Part shown: positions 1 to 7,609 of the stretch, piece after piece | Numbering within the stretch: the stretch's first letter is position 1 | How the letters are laid out: each line of letters opens with the position of its first letter | DNA from: Pseudomonadota bacterium | GTDB taxonomy: Bacteria; Pseudomonadota; Alphaproteobacteria; UBA2136; UBA6156 | Assembly (NCBI GenBank): GCA_016125035.1 | Contig: WGMN01000001.1 | Location: 384,427 to 448,426, forward strand | Direction: 5' to 3' | DNA: 64,000 bases | Position numbers and translations under genes: made by a program | Notes under the pieces: generated by a model | What the model saw: the letters and a program-made list of their open reading frames with translations, nothing else | Told to the model about the DNA's origin: nothing | The model's database searches: none

Positions 1-900
1 GCCGTTCTCGGTGATGGTTTGCACGGTGTCGCGGTAGAGGCGGGGATCATGCACGACGGTGGATTTTTCTTTGGCGAGGAGGGCCTCTGCCAGGAGGGCG
101 CAGATGTAATAGTTGTTAATGAACTCGCCGCTCTCATCGTAGAAAAAGCAGCGGTCGAAGTCGCCGTCCCAGGCGATGCCGAGGGCCGCGCCGCTTTGCT
201 TTACGGCGCGGGCAGTTTCTTCCCGGTTGGTGGGCAGGAGTGGGTTGGGAAGGCCGTTGGGGAAGGTGCCGTCCGGCATAAAATGCAGTTTGGTGGCGGT
301 GAGTTGGGGCAGGTGGGCGAGCAGGGCTTCCACTGTGGGGCCCGCTGCGCCGTTGCCGGCGTTCAGCACGATGTTGAGGGGTTGGATGGAGGTGGTGTCG
401 GCGATGGAGGACAGGGTGCTTAAGTAGGCTTGGCGGTGGTTGGCGGTGGCGGGTTGGGGGAAGGTGGCGGGGGTGGGTTCGCCTGCTGCCAGTGCACTGC
501 GGGTGAAGGCTTCCAGTGCGGGGAGGTCGGCATCATGGCTGAAGGGTTGGCCACCGGCGCGGATGAGCTTGAAGCCGTTGTACTCCGCCGGGTTGTGCGA
601 GGCGGTGACCATGATGCCGAGGCCATAACCCTGGCTGCCGGCGGCATGGTAGACCTCTTCCGTGCCGCACAGGCCCAGTGAGCTGGGCTTGGCGCCTTCT
701 GCCGCCAGGCCGGCGGCGGCGGCGGCGAGGAGTTCCGGCGAGGTGAGGCGGCTATCCATACCCAAAACCGCCGTTTTGGCGCCGGTGATGCGCGCCAGGC
801 CGCGGCCGATATGGTAGGCCATGGCGGGGTTGAGCTCATGCGGCATTTTGCCGCGGATGTCATAAGCTTTGAAAGCGGGGAGTTTGGTGGGAGCAGCCAT
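1..900 (-). CDS. manB: Phosphomannomutase/phosphoglucomutase, N-terminal 300 residues (runs off window start)
   Basis: Translating the minus strand from the ATG at 900 gives an uninterrupted frame to base 1, so the C-terminus lies outside the window. The protein begins MAAPTKLPAFKAYDIRGKMP, with the YDIRG phosphosugar-binding start of the alpha-D-phosphohexomutase family. It carries the phosphoserine loop TASHNPAEYNG near residue 100 and the metal-binding loop DGDFDRCF near residue 245. The family interconverts mannose-6-P and mannose-1-P (or the glucose pair), feeding GDP-mannose and other sugar nucleotides for surface polysaccharide. Domains 1 and 2 and most of 3 are visible; the C-terminal domain that helps decide sugar specificity is not, so the symbol is a family call. 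It is transcribed away from tRNA-Thr. Confidence 0.93.
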   Translation of the reverse strand, partial: MAAPTKLPAFKAYDIRGKMPHELNPAMAYHIGRGLARITGAKTAVLGMDSRLTSPELLAAAAAGLAAEGAKPSSLGLCGTEEVYHAAGSQGYGLGIMVTASHNPAEYNGFKLIRAGGQPFSHDADLPALEAFTRSALAAGEPTPATFPQPATANHRQAYLSTLSSIADTTSIQPLNIVLNAGNGAAGPTVEALLAHLPQLTATKLHFMPDGTFPNGLPNPLLPTNREETARAVKQSGAALGIAWDGDFDRCFFYDESGEFINNYYICALLAEALLAKEKSTVVHDPRLYRDTVQTITENG

Positions 901-965
901 GCCCCTTGTTGATAAGGGTTTAAAGGCTTGCGGGCAAGGGGGTTTTGCCGTAAACCGCCCTGCGT

Positions 966-1041
966 GCCGACGTAGCTCAGCTGGTAGAGCGGCGCATTCG
1001 TAATGCGTAGGTCGTCTGTTCGAATCAGATCGTCGGCACCA
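966..1041 (+). tRNA. tRNA-Thr (anticodon CGT)
   Basis: A 76-nt cloverleaf with acceptor stem GCCGACG/CGTCGGC, D-arm GCTC/GAGC, anticodon loop TTCGTAA with anticodon CGT (reads ACG), T-arm with GTTCGAAT, and an encoded CCA at 1039-1041. It lies 65 bases upstream of, and divergent from, the phosphomannomutase gene. Confidence 0.96.
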
Positions 1042-1058
1042 GGGTTTTTCTCCCCCTC

Positions 1059-1877
1059 CTAGGTAATGTCTCCTGCCGGTTCTGGGGTAGCCGGGTTCTG
1101 GTAGCGGATGTGGTAAGGGTTAAGGCCCAGCTTGTTACAAAAACCTAGCCACATGGCGAGGCTTACATGGTCGAGCATATTATAGTTTTTAAAGGTGGGC
1201 TGTTTGCCAGCAGCTTTGCAGAGATTGACGATTTTGCGGGTGCCCCAATTACGGATGACAAGGTCGCATCGGGCAGCGAAAATAAGGAGATTGGCCCCGG
1301 AAGGGAGGTTGGCCAGGTTATTTTCCTGGTTGTAGGGGGCGATGACGGTGTCGTAACTGGAGGCGGTGGGAAACCCGGCTTCCACCGCCTCTTTTTTTAT
1401 GAAATCACCAAAGATACTTGAATAGATGCCCTCGCCCATGCGATGGCCTGGGGACAGCGCTACCAACCGTGCCGCTTTGTATTTGTTGGCGAAGTAAAAG
1501 CCCGGATAGGTGCCTGCCGAAAAGCAAAAAATGTTGAGTTTGTGGTTGGGGTACTGAAGGAGGATTTTTTGTACGACCTCATCGAGCATTTCCATGGCGC
1601 GGATGCTGTCGTCGGGAGTAAGGCCCGCCAGGGAAAAGGGACCGTTGATGAGAAAAACGTGACCTTGCATGGGAAGGAGGTTGTGAGCGGCCCAGGCTTG
1701 GTGAAGGACGATATCAAAGGTGAGAAAGCCGGGAAAACATAGCCATAATTCGTTTTCGCAGTCGGGACGCAGGACGGCTTTGGTGGTGATGTCCCAATAT
1801 TTGAGATTATAGCTGTTTTTGAACCAGCTTCTGGCGTTTGGTCCGTGGGCGCTGAAATGGTCGAGGAGGCCGAACAT
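1059..1877 (-). CDS. Alpha/beta hydrolase-fold protein, function unknown
   Basis: A 272-residue protein with no signal peptide. A nucleophile-elbow-like motif FCFSAGTYPG lies near residue 118 (C-x-S-x-G in place of G-x-S-x-G). A possible acid follows in ARCDLVIRN near residue 205, and a possible histidine in MLDHVSL near 237. Spacing and order fit an alpha/beta hydrolase Ser-Asp-His triad, but I cannot name a substrate. It is a single gene between tRNA-Thr and the ABC-F gene and is convergent with the tRNA. The composition matches the surrounding chromosomal genes. The fold assignment rests on motif order only. Confidence 0.7.
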   Translation of the reverse strand: MFGLLDHFSAHGPNARSWFKNSYNLKYWDITTKAVLRPDCENELWLCFPGFLTFDIVLHQAWAAHNLLPMQGHVFLINGPFSLAGLTPDDSIRAMEMLDEVVQKILLQYPNHKLNIFCFSAGTYPGFYFANKYKAARLVALSPGHRMGEGIYSSIFGDFIKKEAVEAGFPTASSYDTVIAPYNQENNLANLPSGANLLIFAARCDLVIRNWGTRKIVNLCKAAGKQPTFKNYNMLDHVSLAMWLGFCNKLGLNPYHIRYQNPATPEPAGDIT

Positions 1878-2047
1878 GCTTGCAAATTTAGAGGTTGGCG
1901 AGGGTTTTGATAACTCCCCCTGAAGAAGATTTTTCCAGTTAGAGGCAAGGTGTGTGGTGGATGGGCAGCTTGCCGGGTTGAGGTGGTGGGAGTTACTTTT
2001 TGTGAAGATTTACCTGTGTTTTTGGCGGTTTTGTGGCATAAGGTGGC

Positions 2048-3925
2048 ATGTTGACGATTTCCAACCTGACGTATCGCGTGGCCGGGAGGCTGATTTTGGA
2101 AGATGCCAGCGCCACCGTGATGGAAGGGCGCCGCGTGGGCGTGGTGGGGGCTAATGGCGCCGGGAAATCCACACTCTTCAAGCTGATTATGGGCGAGCTG
2201 CACAGTGATGGCGGTGAGGTTTCGTTGAGTGACCGCTATTCCGTGGGGGTGGTGCGGCAGGACATTGGTGACATGGATATGGCGTTGCTGGACGTGGTGC
2301 TTTCTGCCGATGTGGAGCGCGATGCGTTGCTGAAGGCTGCGGAGACCGAGCAAGACCCTTACAAGATCGGTGATATTTACGCGCGGCTGGATGAGATCGA
2401 CGCCTATGCGGCGCCGGCGCGGGCGAGCAGCATTTTGGCCGGGTTGGGCTTTAAGGAGGAGCAGATGGGCCAGCCGCTGCGCGACTTTAGTGGAGGCTGG
2501 CGCATGCGTGTGGCGCTGGCGGCGGCGTTGTTCCGTCAGCCGGATTTTCTGCTGCTGGATGAGCCGACCAACCACCTGGATCTGGAAGCGATTATGTGGT
2601 TGGAGGCTTATCTGGCCAGTTACCCCAAGACGCTGATGGTGATCTCTCACGACCGCGAGTTGCTGAACAAGTGCGTGACCCATGTGCTGCATGTGGAGAA
2701 CCGCAAGTTGACCAGCTATACCGGCGACTACAACACCTTTGAGCGTGAGCGCGCGGAGAAGTTGATGTCTCAACAAAAGCTGCACGAGAAGCAGGCCGCG
2801 GCGCGGGCGCACATGCAGGCCTTTGTGGACCGTTTTAAGGCCAAGGCCAGCAAGGCCAAGCAGGCGCAGAGCAGGTTGAAGGCGCTGGAGAAGATGGATG
2901 TGGTGGATGCGGTGATTGCCGACCGGGGGGTGAAGTTTAACTTCCCCCAGCCCGAAGAGCTGGCGCCGCCGGTGCTGGGTGTGCACAAGGTGGATGTGGG
3001 CTACAGCGTGGGCAAGCCGGTGCTGCGCGATATTAATGAGCGCATTGACATGGATGACCGCATTGCGTTGCTGGGTGCCAACGGCAATGGGAAATCCACC
3101 CTGATTAAGTTGATTGCCGGCAAGTTGGCGCCGCTGGCTGGCGATGTGCAGAAAGCGGGAAAGTTGCGGATCGGCTATTTCTCTCAGCATCAGACCGACG
3201 AGCTGGACGTGGACGAGAGCCCGCTGGCGGCGATGATGCGCGCCATGCAGGGCAAGAAGGAGTTTGAGGTGCGCGCGGTGCTGGGGCGTTTTGGATTTTC
3301 CAAGACCTTGGCGGATAACAAGATTGCCAGCCTGAGTGGCGGCGAGAAGGCGCGGTTATTGTTTGCCTTGATGAGTTATAACGCGCCGCACCTGCTGCTG
3401 TTGGACGAACCGACCAACCACTTGGATATGGACTCTCGGGAGGCGTTAGTGGAGGCCTTGAACGCCTACAGCGGCGCGGTGGTGATTGTGAGCCACGACC
3501 CTTCCATGATCGAGCGGGTGGCCGACCGGCTGTGGCTGGTGGCGGAGGGCAAGTGCCAGGTGTTTGATGGAGACCTGGCCGCCTACCGCGATTATGTGAT
3601 TGAACAGCGGCGCCAGGAAAGGCGTAAGGAGAAGAAGGCCGCGGTGGTGGATGCCGGGCCCGACAAAAAAGAGCTGGCACGGCAGCGCAAAGAGAAGAAA
3701 AAACAATTCCCCGACCTGGCGGCCCAGGCGGAGGAAGGTGAAAAAGCCGTGGCCAAGCTGCTGGCCCAGCGCAAGCGGCTGGAGGCGCAGATGGCCGACC
3801 CGGCCTTTTACGCCGACCAGGCGGCCATGCAGGAAGCCCAAGTGGCTTACGGCAAGCTGTTGCGCGAGGTTGAGGAAGCCGAAGAGGCATGGTTGGAGGC
3901 CGAAGAGGCTTTTGAGCGCGCCTAG
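2048..3925 (+). CDS. ABC-F family ribosome-associated ATPase (YheS/Uup-like)
   Basis: A 625-residue soluble protein with two ABC ATPase domains in tandem and no membrane segments. Domain 1 has Walker A GANGAGKST (about 33-41), signature FSGGWRMR (about 147) and Walker B LLLDEPTNHLD (about 168). Domain 2 has GANGNGKST (about 342), LSGGEKAR (about 428) and LLLDEPTNHLD (about 450). The linker between them is charged and helical, as in the P-site tRNA interaction motif of ABC-F proteins. Residues 500-625 form a Lys/Glu-rich coiled coil, as in YheS and Uup. ABC-F proteins act on ribosomes to resolve stalled translation or, in some members, give antibiotic resistance; this looks like a housekeeping member. 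The ATG at 2048 follows the purine-rich AAGGTGG. A tRNA-Leu lies downstream. Confidence 0.93.
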   Translation: MLTISNLTYRVAGRLILEDASATVMEGRRVGVVGANGAGKSTLFKLIMGELHSDGGEVSLSDRYSVGVVRQDIGDMDMALLDVVLSADVERDALLKAAETEQDPYKIGDIYARLDEIDAYAAPARASSILAGLGFKEEQMGQPLRDFSGGWRMRVALAAALFRQPDFLLLDEPTNHLDLEAIMWLEAYLASYPKTLMVISHDRELLNKCVTHVLHVENRKLTSYTGDYNTFERERAEKLMSQQKLHEKQAAARAHMQAFVDRFKAKASKAKQAQSRLKALEKMDVVDAVIADRGVKFNFPQPEELAPPVLGVHKVDVGYSVGKPVLRDINERIDMDDRIALLGANGNGKSTLIKLIAGKLAPLAGDVQKAGKLRIGYFSQHQTDELDVDESPLAAMMRAMQGKKEFEVRAVLGRFGFSKTLADNKIASLSGGEKARLLFALMSYNAPHLLLLDEPTNHLDMDSREALVEALNAYSGAVVIVSHDPSMIERVADRLWLVAEGKCQVFDGDLAAYRDYVIEQRRQERRKEKKAAVVDAGPDKKELARQRKEKKKQFPDLAAQAEEGEKAVAKLLAQRKRLEAQMADPAFYADQAAMQEAQVAYGKLLREVEEAEEAWLEAEEAFERA

Positions 3926-3993
3926 GGCCTGGAAAGCCTTGCGCATTGAGGTGGTTGACAGGGCTTTGGGCATCCAGTACTTGTGCGCGGCGT

Positions 3994-4078
3994 GCCCAGA
4001 TGGCGGAATTGGTAGACGCGCATGGTTCAGGTCCATGTCCGTAACAGGGTGGAGGTTCGAGTCCTCTTCTGGGCACCA
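3994..4078 (+). tRNA. tRNA-Leu (anticodon CAG)
   Basis: An 85-nt class II tRNA with acceptor stem GCCCAGA/TCTGGGC, anticodon loop TTCAGGT giving CAG (reads CUG), a variable arm, the T-loop GTTCGAGTC, and an encoded CCA at 4076-4078. Confidence 0.95.
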
Positions 4079-4105
4079 TTAATAAACAATTGAATTGTTT
4101 ATTAA
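4079..4105 (+). terminator. Perfect 13-bp inverted repeat between two tRNA genes
   Basis: Directly after the tRNA-Leu CCA end, two 13-base arms (4079-4091 and 4093-4105) are exact reverse complements around a single central G. The stem is AT-rich and has no long U-run, so it is not a classical intrinsic terminator. Its position suggests a processing or termination hairpin between tRNA-Leu and tRNA-Gln. A single-base centre cannot form a normal loop, so the inner pairs must open, or the site acts as DNA (a protein-binding palindrome). Confidence 0.6.
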
Positions 4106-4118
4106 ATACTCTCCGTGC

Positions 4119-4193
4119 TGGGGAGTCGCCAAGTGGTAAGGCAGCTGGTTTTGGTCCAGCCATACGTGGGTTCGAATCCTACCTCCCCAGCCA
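4119..4193 (+). tRNA. tRNA-Gln (anticodon TTG), integration target
   Basis: A 75-nt cloverleaf with acceptor TGGGGAG/CTCCCCA, discriminator G, encoded CCA at 4191-4193, anticodon loop TTTTGGT with anticodon TTG (reads CAA), and T-loop GTTCGAATC. Its last 12 bases plus two flanking bases recur at 24715 and 44502, which marks it as the attachment site for the elements that follow. Confidence 0.96.
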
Positions 4194-4195
4194 AT
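4182..4195 (+). other. attL: core repeat at tRNA-Gln 3' end
   Basis: CCTCCCCAGCCAAT is shared exactly with 24715-24728. A longer 16-base match, starting at 4181 and ending at 4196, is shared with 44502-44517. The crossover therefore regenerates an intact tRNA on the left side, as tRNA-targeting tyrosine integrases do. Confidence 0.85.
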
Positions 4196-4285
4196 TCTTT
4201 ATCTCCAAAAATCCATACAAATCTACTTTACATAGGAAATACAAGGGGTTTACGATTCTCTCATGTCCATATCCATCCATTCAAA

Positions 4286-4356
4286 TTGTGCCAAATCCAC
4301 GTCCATTTGTGCCAATTTTAGGGCCATAAGGACTTGGCACAAACAAAATGGCACAA
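4286..4356. promoter_or_regulatory. Four TTGTGCCA-type sites upstream of and across the integrase start (candidate arm sites)
   Basis: TTGTGCCA occurs at 4286-4293 and 4307-4314 in direct orientation. The inverted form TGGCACAA occurs at 4335-4342 and 4349-4356. The last copy overlaps the integrase start codon at 4348. Spacing of about two helical turns between the first pair, and the location between the att core and int, fit arm-type binding sites for the integrase N-terminal domain, which could also autorepress int. The repeats are directly visible; the binding role is inferred. Confidence 0.55.
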
Positions 4357-5568
4357 CCCATCATGTCTAAACTCACCGACCTCCAATGCAAGAACGCCAA
4401 ACCCCGTGAACGGGCTTATATCCTGAGTGACGGGCTTGGGCTTTACCTAGAAATTGCGCCTACGGGCGGCAAGCTCTGGCGCTTCAAATACCAGTGGATG
4501 GGTAAGCAGAAACGGGTGGCTATGGGTAGCTACCCTGAAACCAGCATTGCTGATGCCCGTGAGAAGCGCCACGAGGCACGAAGCATGGTAGCCAAAAGCA
4601 TTGACCCCGCCGCCCGGAAAAAAGAGATAAAACAGGCCAAGATTCTGGAACACCAAAACACCTTTGAGGCCGTGGCCAAGCTTTGGTATGCCAAGAAATC
4701 TCAAGACTTATCGCCGCGTTACGCTGAACAGACGTGGGCCAGGATACAGGCTGACCTCCTCCCTCAGATAGGAAGTAAGCCCATTACTGCCATCACCCCG
4801 TTAGACATCATCAGGGCACTTAAGCGGGTGGAGGCCCGTGGCGTTCATGAATTGGCCTATAGACTGAAACAGCATTGCGGAGAGATTTTCCGCTATGCGG
4901 TGGTCTACGGCATAGCCAAGCATAATCCTGTAAAAGATTTCGAGAGTCGAGACGTGTTATCGAAGTATAAGAAGTCGCACTTCGCTTCCATTGAACCAAA
5001 GGAATTACCAGAATTCTTGGCTGCCCTCAGAAGCAACAAGGCTCGTTTATACAAACAGACCCAACTCGCCATTGAATTGATGCTCCTGACCTTTGTTCGC
5101 ACCAGTGAGCTTATCAAGGCCAAGTGGGATGAAATCAACTTTGAAGAGGCTCAGTGGACGGTGCCTGCGGGCCGGATGAAGATGCGGCGCATCCATATTG
5201 TGCCCCTCTCCACCCAAGCAGTGGAGCATTTAAGGGAACTCCAAAAGATGAATCACCACAGTGAGTTTGTTTTCCCCGGCGTCTTTAACCACCGTATTAC
5301 CATGAGCAACAATACTATCCTGCAAGCTTTGGCAGGGATGGGCTACAAGGGGCGCATGACGGGCCACGGGTTCAGGTCATTGGCCATGAGCACCATCAAG
5401 GAGCGGCTTAACTACCGTCACGAGGTCATTGACCTGCAACTGGCCCACGCTAAAGCAAATAAAATTCAGGCTGCGTATGACCGCGCTCAATTCCTGAGTG
5501 AGCGCCGCAAGATGATGCAGGATTGGGCCGATTACCTCGATAGCCTGGGGCGAGAGGGCAAAAAGTAA
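4348..5568 (+). CDS. int: P4-type tyrosine recombinase (integrase with DUF4102 arm-binding domain)
   Basis: A 406-residue integrase. Residues 5-90 are the DUF4102 arm-type DNA-binding domain seen in P4 and many island integrases (LSDGLGLYLEI and LWRFKY are recognisable). A core-binding SAM-like domain follows. The catalytic domain has Arg in FVRTSEL (about 249), His-x-x-Arg in GHGFRSL (about 340), LAHA (about 371) and the Tyr nucleophile in AAYDRA (about 377). Position beside tRNA-Gln and the core repeat indicates that it integrates element 1 there. An in-frame ATG at 4363 (MSKLTDLQ) is the alternative start. It shares TAATG with the next gene, suggesting coupled translation. Confidence 0.95.
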   Translation: MAQPIMSKLTDLQCKNAKPRERAYILSDGLGLYLEIAPTGGKLWRFKYQWMGKQKRVAMGSYPETSIADAREKRHEARSMVAKSIDPAARKKEIKQAKILEHQNTFEAVAKLWYAKKSQDLSPRYAEQTWARIQADLLPQIGSKPITAITPLDIIRALKRVEARGVHELAYRLKQHCGEIFRYAVVYGIAKHNPVKDFESRDVLSKYKKSHFASIEPKELPEFLAALRSNKARLYKQTQLAIELMLLTFVRTSELIKAKWDEINFEEAQWTVPAGRMKMRRIHIVPLSTQAVEHLRELQKMNHHSEFVFPGVFNHRITMSNNTILQALAGMGYKGRMTGHGFRSLAMSTIKERLNYRHEVIDLQLAHAKANKIQAAYDRAQFLSERRKMMQDWADYLDSLGREGKK

Positions 5569-6203
5569 TGAAATCTGGCTCTCGTAAACGTTGGAAGAAG
5601 CCGTGGGGTATGAGTTACTTTGGCGATGAGGTATCACTTCAAGAAGTTGAAGATGATCCTTTTCGTAGGGCTATTATTCGAGCTTATAAAAGCCCGGATG
5701 CCGCCCGCCAACTATTGAATGATATTGTTGCCAGATATTGGGAATACAAGCTTCATAATTTTGATTTTCCTATTGAAAGTCTTGAGCCTAACGCAATCCA
5801 AGCACCTAAGAAGGGAGCGAAGCGCAGCCTTGAAAAATTCCTCCCTGACCTGCACCTAGATTTCTTGGTTCAGTGTTTAAGTGATTACCTATCTGGAGAG
5901 AAGGCGGATACTGCCTTTGGGATTAACCCTCCCCTAGGTAGGAAAAAACTACCCCAAGATGTTCCGGGAGGTGATGAACTGGCCATTGCAAAATTTATGC
6001 ATACTCGCTTGGGTGATGGGTATGAGTCTGCGGTGTCCTCAACGATTGATGAATTTGGCCTGAGGCAGGATAAAACTAACGAAAAACGGGTTAAGTTTTG
6101 CCATGAGAAGTATCGTCGTATGGCAGGCTGGGCCTCCGTAGTGAAGTATAACCTGCAAGTTTGCGAAATCGAAGGCCAGTTTTACCCTGTGATGCCGGAG
6201 TAA
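5568..6203 (+). CDS. Hypothetical protein coupled to the integrase
   Basis: A 211-residue soluble protein that I do not recognise. It starts inside the integrase stop (TAATG), so it is probably co-translated with it. The N-terminus is basic (MKSGSRKRWKKPWG), followed by mixed helical sequence and a Lys-rich stretch around 85-95. There is no signal peptide, membrane segment or obvious catalytic motif. Being the second gene of the integrase operon suggests a role in element excision or maintenance, but nothing in the sequence shows this. A hairpin follows its stop codon. Confidence 0.75.
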   Translation: MKSGSRKRWKKPWGMSYFGDEVSLQEVEDDPFRRAIIRAYKSPDAARQLLNDIVARYWEYKLHNFDFPIESLEPNAIQAPKKGAKRSLEKFLPDLHLDFLVQCLSDYLSGEKADTAFGINPPLGRKKLPQDVPGGDELAIAKFMHTRLGDGYESAVSSTIDEFGLRQDKTNEKRVKFCHEKYRRMAGWASVVKYNLQVCEIEGQFYPVMPE

Positions 6204-6206
6204 GTT

Positions 6207-6235
6207 CCCCGAAAACTCGCCTTGAGTTTCCGGGG
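6207..6235 (+). terminator. Hairpin after the integrase operon
   Basis: CCCCGAAAACTC pairs with GAGTTTCCGGGG across a short CGCCTT loop with one internal mismatch, starting 4 bases after the stop at 6203. No U-run follows, so it may be an attenuating or mRNA-stabilising hairpin. Confidence 0.5.
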
Positions 6236-6321
6236 TGTCAATTTGCTGACGGCCTTGGAATCCTCCATATATTGGACAGCACCGCCCCTGAACGAACTGG
6301 GGTAGAACGAAAGGTGCTTTA

Positions 6322-6561
6322 ATGTCCGGCTCAACTGCTTCGATTTGCGGCGCTCTACCTGTTGAGGGTTTTGTCCGCCTTGAAACGATTCTAAAGGTTA
6401 TTCCTGTAAGTAAAAGTCAATGGTGGAAGGGTGTTAAGCTCGGCCACTACCCGTCTTCTCTCAAAATTGGCCCAAAAATGACGGTCTGGCGTGTGGATGA
6501 CATCCGCGCCTTGATCGAATCGTTCTCTGCCTCTGCACCCGCCAAAAAGTCTGCGAAGTAA
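6322..6561 (+). CDS. AlpA-like helix-turn-helix regulator
   Basis: A 79-residue protein matching the AlpA/phage regulatory family in size and pattern. It has a short lead, then FVRLETILKVIPVSKSQWW as the helix-turn-helix, then SLKIGPKMTVWRVDDIRALI, in which the W-x-x-x-D-I segment is characteristic. AlpA proteins activate integrase and excision genes in P4-like elements. A position between the integrase operon and the primase, the usual P4-satellite order, supports this. The next gene starts 2 bases after its stop. Confidence 0.85.
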   Translation: MSGSTASICGALPVEGFVRLETILKVIPVSKSQWWKGVKLGHYPSSLKIGPKMTVWRVDDIRALIESFSASAPAKKSAK

Positions 6562-6563
6562 CC

Positions 6564-7559
6564 ATGAGCGCAGTCCGTACCACTGGTAACTCGACACTTA
6601 TCCACGCGGTGATGAAAGAGTTTTTTCCTATGGCAAAGAAGGATAATGGTGAATATCTCATCGGTTCCACCGCAGGTGATAAGGGTAATTCACTGCATTT
6701 GTGCTGTGCTGGCCCCAAGGCTGGACTCTGGAAGGACTTTGCCACCGATGAAGGCGGAAACTTTACCACCCTCATCATGAGGCATTTAGGAATCAGCAAA
6801 ACCAAAGCCCAAAATTGGCTTGCGAAGTTTTTGCAAGAACACCCCGAATGCCAGTATTCAGGTGCACCCGAAGCTGTTGCCGAAGAAAAGTTTGACCCCG
6901 ACCAACAACGCAAGCTGGAAAACACCTGGGATATTTATCCGGCGACCCCGGCGCGTATGAGCATCAAAACTCCGGTTGACCGCTACATGGCTAACCGGGG
7001 CGTGTGGGAGGGCTATGTCGCGGCCATTCGTGACGGAACCAGCTTGCGGCAGGTCTGTGAGGACGCTGAACCCACCAGTGGCGAAGACGTGGCCCTGTTT
7101 GCCAAGTTCGACATCCCTAGCGGTGGGTTTGCCATTTACCGCATTCTCGTGACCCACGACGGTCACAAGGTCACATCGTCACCCCCCAAGAAATTCTTAC
7201 CCAAACCATGCGCCTTGAGTGGGGGAGCCGTCCGGCTGTTCACCCCCACCCATCAGCTTGCCATTGCGGAAGGGATTGAGACGGCGTTGGCGGTGCATCA
7301 GCTTTGGGGTCTGCCCGTTTGGGCGACCTGCGGCACAAGTTTCATGGCCTCGGTGGAGATTCCGCCGAGCGTATCCGAAGTTTTTATCTGCGTTGACCAT
7401 GACCCTAGCGGGGCTGGTCGCAATGCGGGTGAGAAACTGCTCAAGCGCCTGCTTGGTCAGGGCAGGACAGTCAAGATTATTGACCCTGCCGACTATGACC
7501 CGAGTGTTCGTCACATGCCGCAAGGTACCGATTGGCTGGACATTCTCAACAAAAAATAA
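6564..7559 (+). CDS. TOPRIM-domain primase
   Basis: A 331-residue protein. The N-terminal half, with a C-C motif (LHLCCAG, about 50) and GLWKDFATDEGGN, matches the zinc-binding/primase-associated region of phage and plasmid DNA primases. The C-terminal half is a TOPRIM domain: the acidic Glu in AIAEGIETALAV (about 235) and the Asp-x-Asp in CVDHDPSGAGRNAG (about 275). It probably primes element DNA replication together with the ATPase encoded next. It follows the AlpA gene by 2 bases, so the two are likely co-transcribed. Confidence 0.88.
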   Translation: MSAVRTTGNSTLIHAVMKEFFPMAKKDNGEYLIGSTAGDKGNSLHLCCAGPKAGLWKDFATDEGGNFTTLIMRHLGISKTKAQNWLAKFLQEHPECQYSGAPEAVAEEKFDPDQQRKLENTWDIYPATPARMSIKTPVDRYMANRGVWEGYVAAIRDGTSLRQVCEDAEPTSGEDVALFAKFDIPSGGFAIYRILVTHDGHKVTSSPPKKFLPKPCALSGGAVRLFTPTHQLAIAEGIETALAVHQLWGLPVWATCGTSFMASVEIPPSVSEVFICVDHDPSGAGRNAGEKLLKRLLGQGRTVKIIDPADYDPSVRHMPQGTDWLDILNKK

Positions 7560-7609
7560 CCCCTGTTTGCAGGCGAGTTTTCCCGACATACCTGCGAACA
7601 AGGGCACTA

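Noticed and set aside
1460-3190. A 576-codon minus-strand frame
   Set aside because: It lies antisense to the hydrolase and ABC-F genes, has His/Arg/Gln-rich shadow composition and no domain; it is a by-product of GC-rich codon bias.
3105-4163. A 352-codon minus-strand frame across the ABC-F end and tRNA genes
   Set aside because: Pro/Arg-rich shadow that runs through two tRNA genes.
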